NCBI GenBank assembly: GCA_947165255.1
Contig: CAMUZR010000005.1
Coordinates: 62,001-126,000, forward strand
Length of the DNA: 64,000 nt
Direction: 5' to 3'
DNA from: an uncultured Bacteroidales bacterium
Lineage (GTDB): Bacteria; Bacteroidota; Bacteroidia; Bacteroidales; P3
Part shown: positions 28,753-37,164 of the stretch, piece by piece
Numbering within the stretch: position 1 is the stretch's first letter
Layout of the letters: the number at the start of each line of letters is the position of its first letter
Program-made: the position numbers and the translations under genes
Notes under the pieces: model-generated
Told to the model about the DNA's origin: nothing
Seen by the model: the letters and a program-made list of their open reading frames with translations, nothing else
Databases searched by the model: none

Positions 28753-31700
28753 ATGATTCTTAAGAAAATAACTATTGAGAATATTGCATCTATTGAGAAA
28801 GCCGTCATAGACTTTGCACAGCCTCCGCTGAAGGATGCCGACCTTTTTCTGATACATGGAGAGACCGGTTCGGGCAAGACTACCATAATAGATGCTGTCT
28901 GCCTGGCCCTCTTTGACAATACCCCGAGGCTGAAATCGGCACCCAATAACCGCCTGAATTTTGGCACATACACGCTCACCTCGCGTGACACGGCCAATAT
29001 GCTCCGGCATGGAGCGCTTGATGCCAAGTCCGAGTTGGAGTTTGAAGGAAATGACGGGAAAGAGTATACTGCCACCTGGACAGCCCATTCTACCAAAACC
29101 CGTAGCAGTATCAGTACGGACCATCTGCTGTTCCACAAGGGCAGTCAGATTGCCCGGGGAATGCAGGTTAACAATATGATTCATGGGACGATATTGGGCA
29201 TGACCTTTGACGATTTCTGCCGCACGGCCGTGCTTGCCCAGGGTGAGTTTACCAAATTCCTCAAAAGCGACGACAATGAGAAGTCGGCCATACTGGAGAA
29301 GCTGACCGCGACAGAACATTTCTCAGAGGTGGGGCGGACGATATATAAGATGTGGAAGGAGAAGGATGATGCCTATAAGGGGCTTAAGGCCCAGTTGGAG
29401 GGGATAGAACTCCTTTCCACTGAAGACATTCAGTCCATCGAAAGTTCCATAAAGGAGGTTCAGGGTCAGGTGGGTGCGTTAGAGAAGGAGCTTGACGGGC
29501 TTTCGGCCCAGAGGAGATGGCTACAAGAAAATGAGCGTCTCTCGAAGGCATACGCCGAGGCGCTGAAGGCGTATAATGCTGCCAAGGAATTGTGCGAGAC
29601 TGACGAGTACGTTTCCGAAACAAGGATGATAGCAGACCACCGGGTTTCGCAACAGGCAATGAGGTGTTTGGAAAATCTGCGCTCTAACGAGTCTAAAATC
29701 AGTCAGGCCATCGAGCAAGAGCGACAATTGGCTGTCTGTTTTGGTCAGGCCTCTGCCGGTTTGGAGTATCTGTATGGGATGCTAAGGCAAAAGACAGACG
29801 AGTTGAAGGTGCTTGAGACAAAGATCACCAGCCAGCAGCCTCATAAGGATATGTTTGAGAAAGCCGGGGCTATTGTCACAAACTTGCAACATGCCCGCCA
29901 AATGGCTAAAGATGCAGCCGGTGAAAGGAGCAAGGCCGACGGCCTTGGAAAGAAGATTGCCGGGCTGGAGAAATGTTGGCAGGATGCGGTTGATGCTCAG
30001 GGTAAAGCCAAATTGGCAGTCGAAGAAAAGATAAGGGAGGTGGAAGATGTACAGAAGAAGGTGGACGAACTCAATGGCAAGGGTATTACCGAGCGGAACC
30101 AAAACCTGCAAAAGCAGAGCCAAGACTTGCATGAGGCAGCCTTGGCTCTGCAGAATTTCATTGATTCGATGGAGAAGTATGAAGAGGTGGTGAGAAGGAT
30201 AGCAGACTTGCAGAAAGAAATAACGGAAAGCATTCCGAAGCTAGAAAAGTTGGGGATGGCAAAGGAGGAAGCATCAGAAGCATACAAGCGGACCGAAGAG
30301 GTTTACCGCAGTATCAGCCTTGCTTCGGAGAAATGGGCTGTGGAGGCAAGGGCAATTTTGAATGATGGCGACAAGTGCCCCGTGTGCGGCAATACCTTTA
30401 ATGCTGCCCACTTCGATGAGGTTGTGACCCGGGTCAAGGAGGAGGAATCCAAGCGCCTACAAGATGCCAAGAAGGCTAAAGAAGATGCCGAGAAGGAATA
30501 TAATTTGCTGAATGCTGGTTTGTCGCAAAAAAATAGAGAGAAAGATGAATTGACCCAAAAGGATTTGGTAGAGAGACAGTCTTCCCTTCATGAAGTCTTT
30601 GAAAAAGCGACTGCTGTCTGCCAAAAGGCAGGCATCAGGCTTTCGGACCAGTCGCGCCAAGCGTATGAACAGGCCGTTTCCGAGGGTAAGAGGTTGCGGA
30701 CAAAACTGGACGGTGAGATAGAAGAGAATAATAGGGCACTGGACAATCTGAAGAGCCTCAATGGTTCGCTGGCAAGTCTGAATGCGCAGCTTTCGCAGCT
30801 CAAGGATGACTCTGCAAAGACCGCAGAGGCGGTTGCGGGAGCAAAGAACGATTTGGCGGGTTGCCGCAAAGATATTGAAATCGCTCAGAATAATGCGCAA
30901 AAGTATGCTCAGCAGTCGCGAGAAGCAGTTGATGAAGCCAACGGGCTGATTACTTGGCCTAATTGGGGTGAAGAATGGAGCAGAGACCAGACCGGATTTG
31001 AGGAGCGATTGAAGGCTGCGGCTGCTGACTATTCCGAAGCGAAGACCCTACAGGCACGTCTCAACCCACAGGTGGCTCAGCTGGGTGCGCAACTTCAAGG
31101 TTATAATGGGCAGAGAGAAGAATTGGCTAAGGCATGGCCCACATGGGTGGCATTTCCGTCCAATCGCCAGTTTGCTGACGGACAGGCAAGACAGTGGAAT
31201 GAGCTGACCACCCAGGCTGCCGCTGCCAGGCAGGAAAAGGCAACCGCAGAGGCTGCTGTAGCCGATTGTAGGAAAGAGCTATCACTCTTCTTTGGCGACC
31301 ACCCGTCGATAGACCGGCACCGGCTTGAACTGTTGGTCGGATTCGATGTACAGGCCGTTATGAAGAAGCACGAGAAGCGGGACGGTGACCTGAAGGAGTT
31401 GGAGGGAGCTTTGAGGACTGTAGGCCAGAACTGCGAGAAACATTTGGCGCTAAAACCAGCTGAGATTACGACCCAGACGGATGAGGCTCGACTGGCACAG
31501 GAGATTGACGAGCTGACCAAGAGGAGGGATGAGCTGTCACAAAACATAGGGGCTGAGAGGCAAAAGCTGGATGCGGACGGTAAGAAACGAGAGACTTATG
31601 GCAAGAAACAGGCCGAATTGGCTGCCCAAAAGTTGATTTTGGACAAATGGACATCGTTCAACTCGAATTATGGCGATGTGAATGGAACAAAGTTCCGCCG

Positions 31701-32160
31701 TCTGGCGCAACAACTTATTTTCGACCGTCTGTTACAGATGGCCAATCAGCATCTTTCTCGTCTTACGGCACGATACTCTCTGAAAACTATTCCTGGCACA
31801 CTGACCATAAGCCTTTGCGACCAGTTCACACCAGGTTTTAACTCCTCGGTGCATAACCTTTCGGGTGGGGAGTCATTTATGGTATCGCTTTCCTTGGCAT
31901 TGGCCCTTAGCAGTATGGGGCGAGAAGGCATTTCGATGGATACTCTTTTCATTGACGAGGGCTTTGGAACACTCTCGACGGAAAACCAGGTGCGGGTGAT
32001 GGATCTTCTTCAGACCCTCCAAAGGACTCAAGGCAAGAGAGTTGGTATAATAAGTCATGTGCCATATCTGCTGGAACGTATACCGATTCAAATTCAAGTG
32101 TCCCGTCTGAGGGATGACAATACTAAAAGTTCAGTACGGGTTCTCACCACCACAACATAA
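28753..32160 (+). CDS. sbcC: Nuclease SbcCD subunit C (Rad50-like ATPase)
   Basis: This 1135-residue SMC-like ATPase has Walker A HGETGSGKTTIIDA (~residues 34-47), two long coiled coils, and the zinc hook CPVC in DGDKCPVCGNTF (~541), which joins two Rad50-type arms. The ABC signature NLSGGESFMVSLSLALA (~1034) and Walker B LFIDEGFGTLS (~1066) follow. The ATG at 28753 is chosen; the frame is open further upstream inside sbcD, but MILKKITIENIASIEKA is the normal SbcC start. It forms a two-gene operon with sbcD. Confidence 0.95.
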   Translation: MILKKITIENIASIEKAVIDFAQPPLKDADLFLIHGETGSGKTTIIDAVCLALFDNTPRLKSAPNNRLNFGTYTLTSRDTANMLRHGALDAKSELEFEGNDGKEYTATWTAHSTKTRSSISTDHLLFHKGSQIARGMQVNNMIHGTILGMTFDDFCRTAVLAQGEFTKFLKSDDNEKSAILEKLTATEHFSEVGRTIYKMWKEKDDAYKGLKAQLEGIELLSTEDIQSIESSIKEVQGQVGALEKELDGLSAQRRWLQENERLSKAYAEALKAYNAAKELCETDEYVSETRMIADHRVSQQAMRCLENLRSNESKISQAIEQERQLAVCFGQASAGLEYLYGMLRQKTDELKVLETKITSQQPHKDMFEKAGAIVTNLQHARQMAKDAAGERSKADGLGKKIAGLEKCWQDAVDAQGKAKLAVEEKIREVEDVQKKVDELNGKGITERNQNLQKQSQDLHEAALALQNFIDSMEKYEEVVRRIADLQKEITESIPKLEKLGMAKEEASEAYKRTEEVYRSISLASEKWAVEARAILNDGDKCPVCGNTFNAAHFDEVVTRVKEEESKRLQDAKKAKEDAEKEYNLLNAGLSQKNREKDELTQKDLVERQSSLHEVFEKATAVCQKAGIRLSDQSRQAYEQAVSEGKRLRTKLDGEIEENNRALDNLKSLNGSLASLNAQLSQLKDDSAKTAEAVAGAKNDLAGCRKDIEIAQNNAQKYAQQSREAVDEANGLITWPNWGEEWSRDQTGFEERLKAAAADYSEAKTLQARLNPQVAQLGAQLQGYNGQREELAKAWPTWVAFPSNRQFADGQARQWNELTTQAAAARQEKATAEAAVADCRKELSLFFGDHPSIDRHRLELLVGFDVQAVMKKHEKRDGDLKELEGALRTVGQNCEKHLALKPAEITTQTDEARLAQEIDELTKRRDELSQNIGAERQKLDADGKKRETYGKKQAELAAQKLILDKWTSFNSNYGDVNGTKFRRLAQQLIFDRLLQMANQHLSRLTARYSLKTIPGTLTISLCDQFTPGFNSSVHNLSGGESFMVSLSLALALSSMGREGISMDTLFIDEGFGTLSTENQVRVMDLLQTLQRTQGKRVGIISHVPYLLERIPIQIQVSRLRDDNTKSSVRVLTTTT

Positions 32161-32225
32161 GCGGATGGAATGATATGAAATGTTCCATGAGAGAGTGTCG
32201 GGAAAGGATTTGCGACGGGGGTAGG

Positions 32226-32258
32226 ATGAAAAAAAGCAGAACTTATCAGTTCTGCTTA
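32226..32258 (-). terminator. Terminator of tRNA-Ser (minus strand)
   Basis: On the minus strand AAGCAGAACT pairs with AGTTCTGCTT around GATA, followed by a T run. It lies 15 bp past the tRNA-Ser 3' end, so it ends that transcript. It may also act on readthrough from sbcC. Confidence 0.75.
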
Positions 32259-32272
32259 GCAAGTAATACTTG

Positions 32273-32360
32273 CGGAAAGGAAGGGATTCGAACCCTTGAA
32301 GCGCTTTTAACGCTTACTCGCTTTCCAGGCGGGCCTCTTCAACCACTCGAGCACCTTTCC
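32273..32360 (-). tRNA. tRNA-Ser (anticodon GGA)
   Basis: On the minus strand the acceptor stem GGAAAGG pairs with CCTTTCC. The anticodon loop is CTGGAAA with GGA. A long variable arm (AGTAAGCGTTAAAAGCGCTT region) marks a class II tRNA, and the 88-nt length fits Ser. The T-arm GGGTTCGAATCCC is intact, and no CCA is encoded. Confidence 0.95.
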
Positions 32361-32412
32361 GGGGTTGATGTGTGATTCGTATAAACGGTATTTCGTTTTG
32401 CGAAATCGGGTG

Positions 32413-32420
32413 CAAAAGTA
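32413..32420 (-). promoter_or_regulatory. Minus-strand promoter box (TACTTTTG) for tRNA-Ser
   Basis: The reverse complement reads TACTTTTG, fitting TAnnTTTG, 52 bp upstream of the tRNA-Ser 5' end. It is divergent from the box for the peptidase at 32452. Confidence 0.45.
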
Positions 32421-32451
32421 CTATTTTTTCTTGAAATAGCAAAAAAAAATG

Positions 32452-32459
32452 TATATTTG
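32452..32459 (+). promoter_or_regulatory. Promoter box (TATATTTG) for the M49 peptidase
   Basis: TATATTTG fits TAnnTTTG and lies 42 bp before the ATG at 32502. This supports that start over upstream in-frame codons, which would fall on the box itself. Confidence 0.55.
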
Positions 32460-32501
32460 CATAAAAACTTTTTATTGACATCATTGTTAAATCTATTGTA
32501 T

Positions 32502-34154
32502 ATGAAAAAATTATCTATTTTTGTAACAGCACTTGCCATGTTTGCAATGGTAGGGTGCAACAACACCAAAACCGATGAAACCATGGAACAAAAATCGGAA
32601 ATTCAGCAAAAGGTTGATGAGTATGCAGAGGTGAAACTATCTTCTGATTTGATTAACAACCTGAGCGATAAGGAGAAACAGCTTATCGGCGTGTTTATCG
32701 AAATTGCTGATGTGATGGATGACTTGTATTGGGACCAGTATTTTGGCCCAGAGAACCGTAAAGCACTCGACACGATAACGGATCCGGCTGTAAAGGCTTT
32801 TGCAATGATTCAGTATGGCGCATGGGACCGTTTGGGCGAAGAGAGACCCTTTATTCCTGGCTTTGGCGAGCGCCCTGCAGGAGCCAATTTTTATCCGCTG
32901 GACATGACAGCTGAGGAGTATGAAGCCCTGCAAGATAAAGAAAAAGAAAGCCAGTACACTGTGATTCGCCGCGACGAAAATGGCGCATTGAAGGTGGTGC
33001 CCTATCATGTGGAATATGCTGACCGGCTGGCTAAAGTTGACAGCCTGATGGGTGTGGCAATTGGTTTGGCTGAAGACCAGGGTATGAAGAAGTATTTGAC
33101 CGAACGGCGTAAGGCACTGATGACGGATGACTATTACAAGAGCGATTTGGCTTGGATGGATATGAAGAATAGTAACTTGGACTTTGTGGTTGGCCCAATT
33201 GAGAACTATGATGACTATTTGTATGGCAATAAGACTAGCTATGAGTCGTTTGTGTTGGTGAAAGATGTGAAGTGGAGTAATGATTTGGCTAAGTTTGTGG
33301 GTATGCTGCCCCAGCTTCAGAAAGAGTTGCCCTGCGACCCGAAGTACAAGCCTGCCTTGAAAGGCGCCGCTAGCGACTTGAATGTATATGATGTGGTGTA
33401 TTATGCTGGCGACTGTAATGCGGGTTCGAAGACGATTGCCATCAACTTGCCAAATGACGAACGTATTCACCAGACGAAGGGCGCTCGCCGTTTGCAACTG
33501 AAAAATGCCATGAAGGCAAAATTCGACAAGATGGTGCTGCCTATTTCTCAGTTGCTGATCTGCGATGAACAGGTGGACAATGTGAATTTTAATGCTTTCT
33601 TTAGCAACGTGTGCTTCCATGAGGTTGCTCACGGTTTGGGAATTAAAAATACCGTTACGAAGGGTGAAAGTATGCGCAAGGCCTTGGGTAACCAATATAG
33701 CAATTGGGAAGAGGCTAAGGCAGATATCTGCGGTTTGTTCCTTACGACCAATTTGATAGAGAAGGGTGAGATTACTAACTGCACCAAGGAAGATGCTTTT
33801 GTAACCTTTATTGCAGGCATCCTGCGTAGTGTCAGATTTGGAGCTACAGAGGCTCATGGTATTGCCAATATGATGTGCTTTAACTATCTTCAGGATAACG
33901 GAGCCTTTACGCGCAACGAGCAGGGTAAGTATGTAGTGGACGTGGAGAAGATGGACGCTGCAATGCGTAGCTGGGCTGCACAGATTTTGCAGGTGGAAGG
34001 CGAAGGCATGTATGACTTTGCAAAAAAATATGCTGCAGAGAATGGCAAAGTTCGCGAGGATCTTCAGAAGGATCTTGACTTGATTGCTCAGAATAACATT
34101 CCAAGGGATGTTGTTTACATTCAGGGTTTGAAGGCCTTGGGTTTGGCGAAATAA
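32502..34154 (+). CDS. Dipeptidyl-peptidase III-like (M49) zinc lipoprotein
   Basis: This ~550-residue protein starts MKKLSIFVTALAMFAMVGCN, a lipoprotein signal with Cys19, so it is probably envelope-anchored. The zinc site is HEVAHGLG (~residue 373), with the downstream acidic motif EEAKADICGLF (~403) giving the third ligand. M49 enzymes remove dipeptides from the N-terminus of peptides. Classical M49 proteins have a six-residue HExxGH motif; here it is five residues (HEVAH), a form I recall from some bacterial DPP III. Relatives in Bacteroidota are, as I recall, often mislabelled dihydrofolate reductase; no DHFR motif is present. It is a single-gene unit with its own promoter and terminator. 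Confidence 0.85.
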   Translation: MKKLSIFVTALAMFAMVGCNNTKTDETMEQKSEIQQKVDEYAEVKLSSDLINNLSDKEKQLIGVFIEIADVMDDLYWDQYFGPENRKALDTITDPAVKAFAMIQYGAWDRLGEERPFIPGFGERPAGANFYPLDMTAEEYEALQDKEKESQYTVIRRDENGALKVVPYHVEYADRLAKVDSLMGVAIGLAEDQGMKKYLTERRKALMTDDYYKSDLAWMDMKNSNLDFVVGPIENYDDYLYGNKTSYESFVLVKDVKWSNDLAKFVGMLPQLQKELPCDPKYKPALKGAASDLNVYDVVYYAGDCNAGSKTIAINLPNDERIHQTKGARRLQLKNAMKAKFDKMVLPISQLLICDEQVDNVNFNAFFSNVCFHEVAHGLGIKNTVTKGESMRKALGNQYSNWEEAKADICGLFLTTNLIEKGEITNCTKEDAFVTFIAGILRSVRFGATEAHGIANMMCFNYLQDNGAFTRNEQGKYVVDVEKMDAAMRSWAAQILQVEGEGMYDFAKKYAAENGKVREDLQKDLDLIAQNNIPRDVVYIQGLKALGLAK

Positions 34155-34183
34155 TTGAAAACAGACTTTTTTAAGCTTGAGAT

Positions 34184-34221
34184 AAGGGCGTTCAGGAATT
34201 ATCTGGACGCCCTTGTTTTTT
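34184..34221 (+). terminator. Rho-independent terminator after the M49 gene
   Basis: AAGGGCGTTCAG pairs with CTGGACGCCCTT (12 bp, one G-T) around GAATTAT, followed by GTTTTTT. It separates the peptidase from the polysaccharide locus. Confidence 0.9.
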
Positions 34222-34265
34222 GAATGTGGCAACAGGTGGGAGGACTTTTGTCTGTAGAAATAAAT

Positions 34266-34297
34266 TTTGATGGTTTTAGAAAATATATGTATATTTG
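34266..34297 (+). promoter_or_regulatory. Promoter of the polysaccharide locus (TTTG-N20-TATATTTG)
   Basis: TTTG at 34266-34269 and TATATTTG at 34290-34297 with a 20-bp spacer are a full match to the Bacteroidota form, the same spacing as at the tRNA cluster. About 215 nt of untranslated leader follow before upxY-like, the region on which UpxY-type factors act in other species. No flanking inverted repeats of an invertible promoter were seen. Confidence 0.65.
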
Positions 34298-34517
34298 CAT
34301 TATTAAATTGGTGAGTGTATTGTATTTAATGTACACAAAATAGGAAGGTTACGTGGATGTCCTTGGATAGGGATAAGCGTGAATTTGGATTATTTTTCCG
34401 ATAGATTCTTCCGGAGACCTTATGGTTTTTACATGGGGAGGGAGAAGTATGTGTGTATGTTAATAAAGAGTGAGGGGATTTTTGAAAAGAGCTGAAAGAA
34501 GATAATGCTAAATTGCT

Positions 34518-35003
34518 TTGGAAGAGTTTGAGGAAAAGAAGCGGTGGTATGCGGCCAAGGTTTATTATAATCGGATGGAACCGATTAGATCACAGCTGGT
34601 TGAAGATAAAGCAGAATACTTTATTCCGGAAGTGATTTCTTCATTGGCATTTATTCATGTGACGGACTCTTACTTGAAAAGATTTGAGCAAGACAACTTT
34701 AGCAGGCTTTGGATATATAGAGACCCGTTGACCCACATACCGTCTGCGATACCCGAACGTGAAATGGAGGTTTTTATCTTTGTGTGTTCATCGGGTGAGC
34801 AGGGACTGACATTCCTCGGGGACGATAGGCCTGAATATCATCAAGGAGATTTGGTGAGAGTGACAGATGGGCCATTCAAAGGAGCCGAAGGCCATATTAA
34901 ACGCATTAAGAAAGATAGACGACTGGTAGTGAGTATTAGAGGGGTGGCTGCAGTTGCCACAACATTTATTCATCCACAGTTTTTGGAAGTTGTAAAGAGA
35001 TGA
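34518..35003 (+). CDS. UpxY-type NusG-like transcription antiterminator
   Basis: This 161-residue NusG paralogue has an N-terminal NGN-like domain beginning KKRWYAAKVYYNRMEPIRSQ. The C-terminal KOW motif is VRVTDGPFKGAEGHIKRIKK (~residues 115-134). At the head of a capsule locus such proteins (UpxY in Bacteroides fragilis) prevent premature termination in the long leader of their own operon. The start is TTG: an in-frame stop at 34509-34511 leaves only TTG or ATT. The stop overlaps the next ATG (ATGA). No UpxZ partner gene is present. Confidence 0.85.
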   Translation: MEEFEEKKRWYAAKVYYNRMEPIRSQLVEDKAEYFIPEVISSLAFIHVTDSYLKRFEQDNFSRLWIYRDPLTHIPSAIPEREMEVFIFVCSSGEQGLTFLGDDRPEYHQGDLVRVTDGPFKGAEGHIKRIKKDRRLVVSIRGVAAVATTFIHPQFLEVVKR

Positions 35004-36184
35004 GAAAGCCTTTATTTCCACTGGATTCATTAAAAGAACAGCGGTATTTTCATGGTACGAAGTATGTGGAGCAAGGGATTGAGGACTGCGATGATTTGAA
35101 GCCGGAGGAGATTGAGAACGAGGATGTCAGGAAGGCTTTTGTGGAAGTAGAGGGGCTACCGTTGAAGCAGGTTTACCTGTGGTTTTTGAACCATAAAAAT
35201 GAGTTCGATTCTTCCTCGTTGTTGTGGAGCGTGAGACACAACGGAGGCGACCCAATTAGACCGAGAGAAGATGGTGGACTATATCGCGCCATTTTTGTTC
35301 AGAGACCTTTGAACACTGTCTATGAGGTGGATGTATTCTTATCGAACTGCAATCATAATTTGGAAACGGGTGGATATCTGGTTTGTTGCTGTAGGACATC
35401 GGTGGTGAAAAAGGCTGTGATATATAACCGATATCCAAGTCCATTGAATAGAGTGGTTTATGGTTTGCACTATTTGTGGCATCGAGTGTGTCCCAAGTTG
35501 AAACTGACAAAAAAACTTTATTTTGCAATCACCAAAGGTAGAAATAGGACTTTTCACAGGGTTGAGGTGTTGGGTAGGATGTACCATGCAGGATTTGAGG
35601 TCGTATATGAGAATACCGCTCATGGAGAGTTTAGAGTGATAGCCAGAAAGGTGAAAGAGCCGATAACAACAGGAGAGCCCAGCTCTTCTCCAATTGCAAA
35701 ACTACAACGTATTGGAAAAGAAGGAAAAATAATAACGGTGTATAAATTTCGCACAATGTATTCTTATAGTGAATATTTGCAAGAATATGTTTACGAGCAC
35801 CGTAAATTAGACAATACGGGCAAGTTCTATCACGACTACCGTATTAATGTTGTTGGCGCCTTTCTGAGAAAGACTTGGATGGATGAATTGCCTATGATAG
35901 TGAACATACTGAAAGGTGAGATGAAACTAGTGGGAGTGAGACCTTTATCCAGGCAGTTCTTCGGTTTATACACTCCGGAGATGCAGGAGCTTCGTATTAA
36001 AACCAAACCGGGCTTGCTGCCCCCGTTGTATTACGAGACGGTTCAGCCAGAGACATTGGAGGAAATCCAAGAGTCGGAGAGGAGGTATTGCGAAGAATAC
36101 CTGAAACATCCGTTTAAGACAGATTGGAAATATTTCTGGGGAATAGTTAATAACATAGTGTTTAAACATAAACATTCTCATTAA
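35000..36184 (+). CDS. Sugar transferase (phosphoglycosyl-transferase-like) with a non-membrane N-terminal domain
   Basis: The C-terminal ~180 residues are a bacterial sugar transferase domain: VYKFRTMYSYSEYLQEYVYE (~248), FLRKTWMDELPMIVNILKG (~288) and MKLVGVRPLS (~308). Such enzymes put the first sugar phosphate on undecaprenyl phosphate. The N-terminal ~230 residues are unusual: the KRxxD and GPVFF-type motifs and membrane hairpin of WcaJ/PglC enzymes are absent. GRMYHAGFEVVYENTAHGEF precedes the catalytic part and resembles a methyltransferase-like end. I recall this architecture from other Bacteroidota polysaccharide loci. It overlaps upxY-like by four bases, so the two are translationally coupled. 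Confidence 0.85.
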   Translation: MRKPLFPLDSLKEQRYFHGTKYVEQGIEDCDDLKPEEIENEDVRKAFVEVEGLPLKQVYLWFLNHKNEFDSSSLLWSVRHNGGDPIRPREDGGLYRAIFVQRPLNTVYEVDVFLSNCNHNLETGGYLVCCCRTSVVKKAVIYNRYPSPLNRVVYGLHYLWHRVCPKLKLTKKLYFAITKGRNRTFHRVEVLGRMYHAGFEVVYENTAHGEFRVIARKVKEPITTGEPSSSPIAKLQRIGKEGKIITVYKFRTMYSYSEYLQEYVYEHRKLDNTGKFYHDYRINVVGAFLRKTWMDELPMIVNILKGEMKLVGVRPLSRQFFGLYTPEMQELRIKTKPGLLPPLYYETVQPETLEEIQESERRYCEEYLKHPFKTDWKYFWGIVNNIVFKHKHSH

Positions 36185-36236
36185 AAATTTTGGATTAGAT
36201 TCCCTTAATCCTTATTATTCGAGATAATTGTTGATT

Positions 36237-37109
36237 ATGAGCGAGACACAAGAATGGACAACAGTCATAAAGCCGAAGGATAAGCTGCTGGCTGTGGATT
36301 TGAAAGAATTGTGGCGATACCGTGATTTATTTACGCTTTTCGTTAAAAGAAATATCACCACCCAGTATAAACAGACTATACTGGGACCTGCGTGGTTTGT
36401 GGTGCAGCCAATATTGACTGTTTTCATGTACATGGTGGTATTTGGAGGGATTGCTGGTATCGGGACGGACGGTATACCACAGCCGCTATTCTATTTGGCA
36501 GGAACATGTTTTTGGCATTATTTTTCTGATTGTTTGGATAAAACTTCTAATACCTTTGTTTCGAATGCAGGTCTATTTGGTAAGGTTTATTTTCCGAGAC
36601 TTGTGACACCTTTGTCCAATGTTACTTCGAACTTATTGCGTTTTGGAATACAGATGGGGCTGTTTATAGTGGTTTATTTGATCTATGCTATCCAAGGCGA
36701 TTGCCCTGCCAGTCCCAATTGGTATTTGTTGCTTTTCCCATTTCTGGTGATGATGATAGCTGGACTGGCACTAGGATTCGGTCTGTTAATTACGAGTATG
36801 ACTACAAAGTACCGTGATTTAAGTATTCTATTTTCCTTTTTGGTTAGTTTATGGATGTATGCAACTCCTATCGTATACCCGTTAAGTATGGTTAAAGGAA
36901 AGGTAGCTGCAGGGATGGACTTGTACACAATAATGCGACTTAATCCAGTCACACCGGTGTTGGAAACTTTCAAGTATGGAGCTCTAGGTGCAGGAGAGTT
37001 TATAGGTTGGGGCTGGCTGTTGTATAGTTTGGCATTTTTGTGTGCTCTGTTATTTTTAGGAGTGCTGGTGTTCAATAAAACACAGAAAAGTTTCATGGAT
37101 ACAGTGTGA
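36237..37109 (+). CDS. ABC-2 type polysaccharide export permease (Wzm-like)
   Basis: This ~290-residue inner-membrane protein has six hydrophobic spans and the ABC-2 permease pattern ELWRYRDLFTLFVKRNITTQ, then YKQTILGPAWFVVQP. The C-terminal SLWMYATPIVYPLSMV and LNPVTPVLETFKYGALG are also characteristic. With the downstream ATPase it should form an exporter for a lipid-linked polysaccharide. The ATG at 36237 (MSETQEW) is preferred over an upstream TTG. No Wzx-like flippase is seen elsewhere in the window. Confidence 0.93.
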   Translation: MSETQEWTTVIKPKDKLLAVDLKELWRYRDLFTLFVKRNITTQYKQTILGPAWFVVQPILTVFMYMVVFGGIAGIGTDGIPQPLFYLAGTCFWHYFSDCLDKTSNTFVSNAGLFGKVYFPRLVTPLSNVTSNLLRFGIQMGLFIVVYLIYAIQGDCPASPNWYLLLFPFLVMMIAGLALGFGLLITSMTTKYRDLSILFSFLVSLWMYATPIVYPLSMVKGKVAAGMDLYTIMRLNPVTPVLETFKYGALGAGEFIGWGWLLYSLAFLCALLFLGVLVFNKTQKSFMDTV

Positions 37110-37164
37110 GAGGTGTTTATTGGATTGAGAATAAGTATGTGTTTGTTTTTAAAAATTAAAGCGA

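Noticed and set aside
32637-34232. 531-codon minus-strand frame opposite the M49 gene
   Set aside because: Opposite frame of a clear lipoprotein peptidase with promoter and terminator in the plus direction.
34230-34518. Invertible promoter for the capsule locus
   Set aside because: I looked for inverted repeats flanking the TATATTTG promoter and found none.
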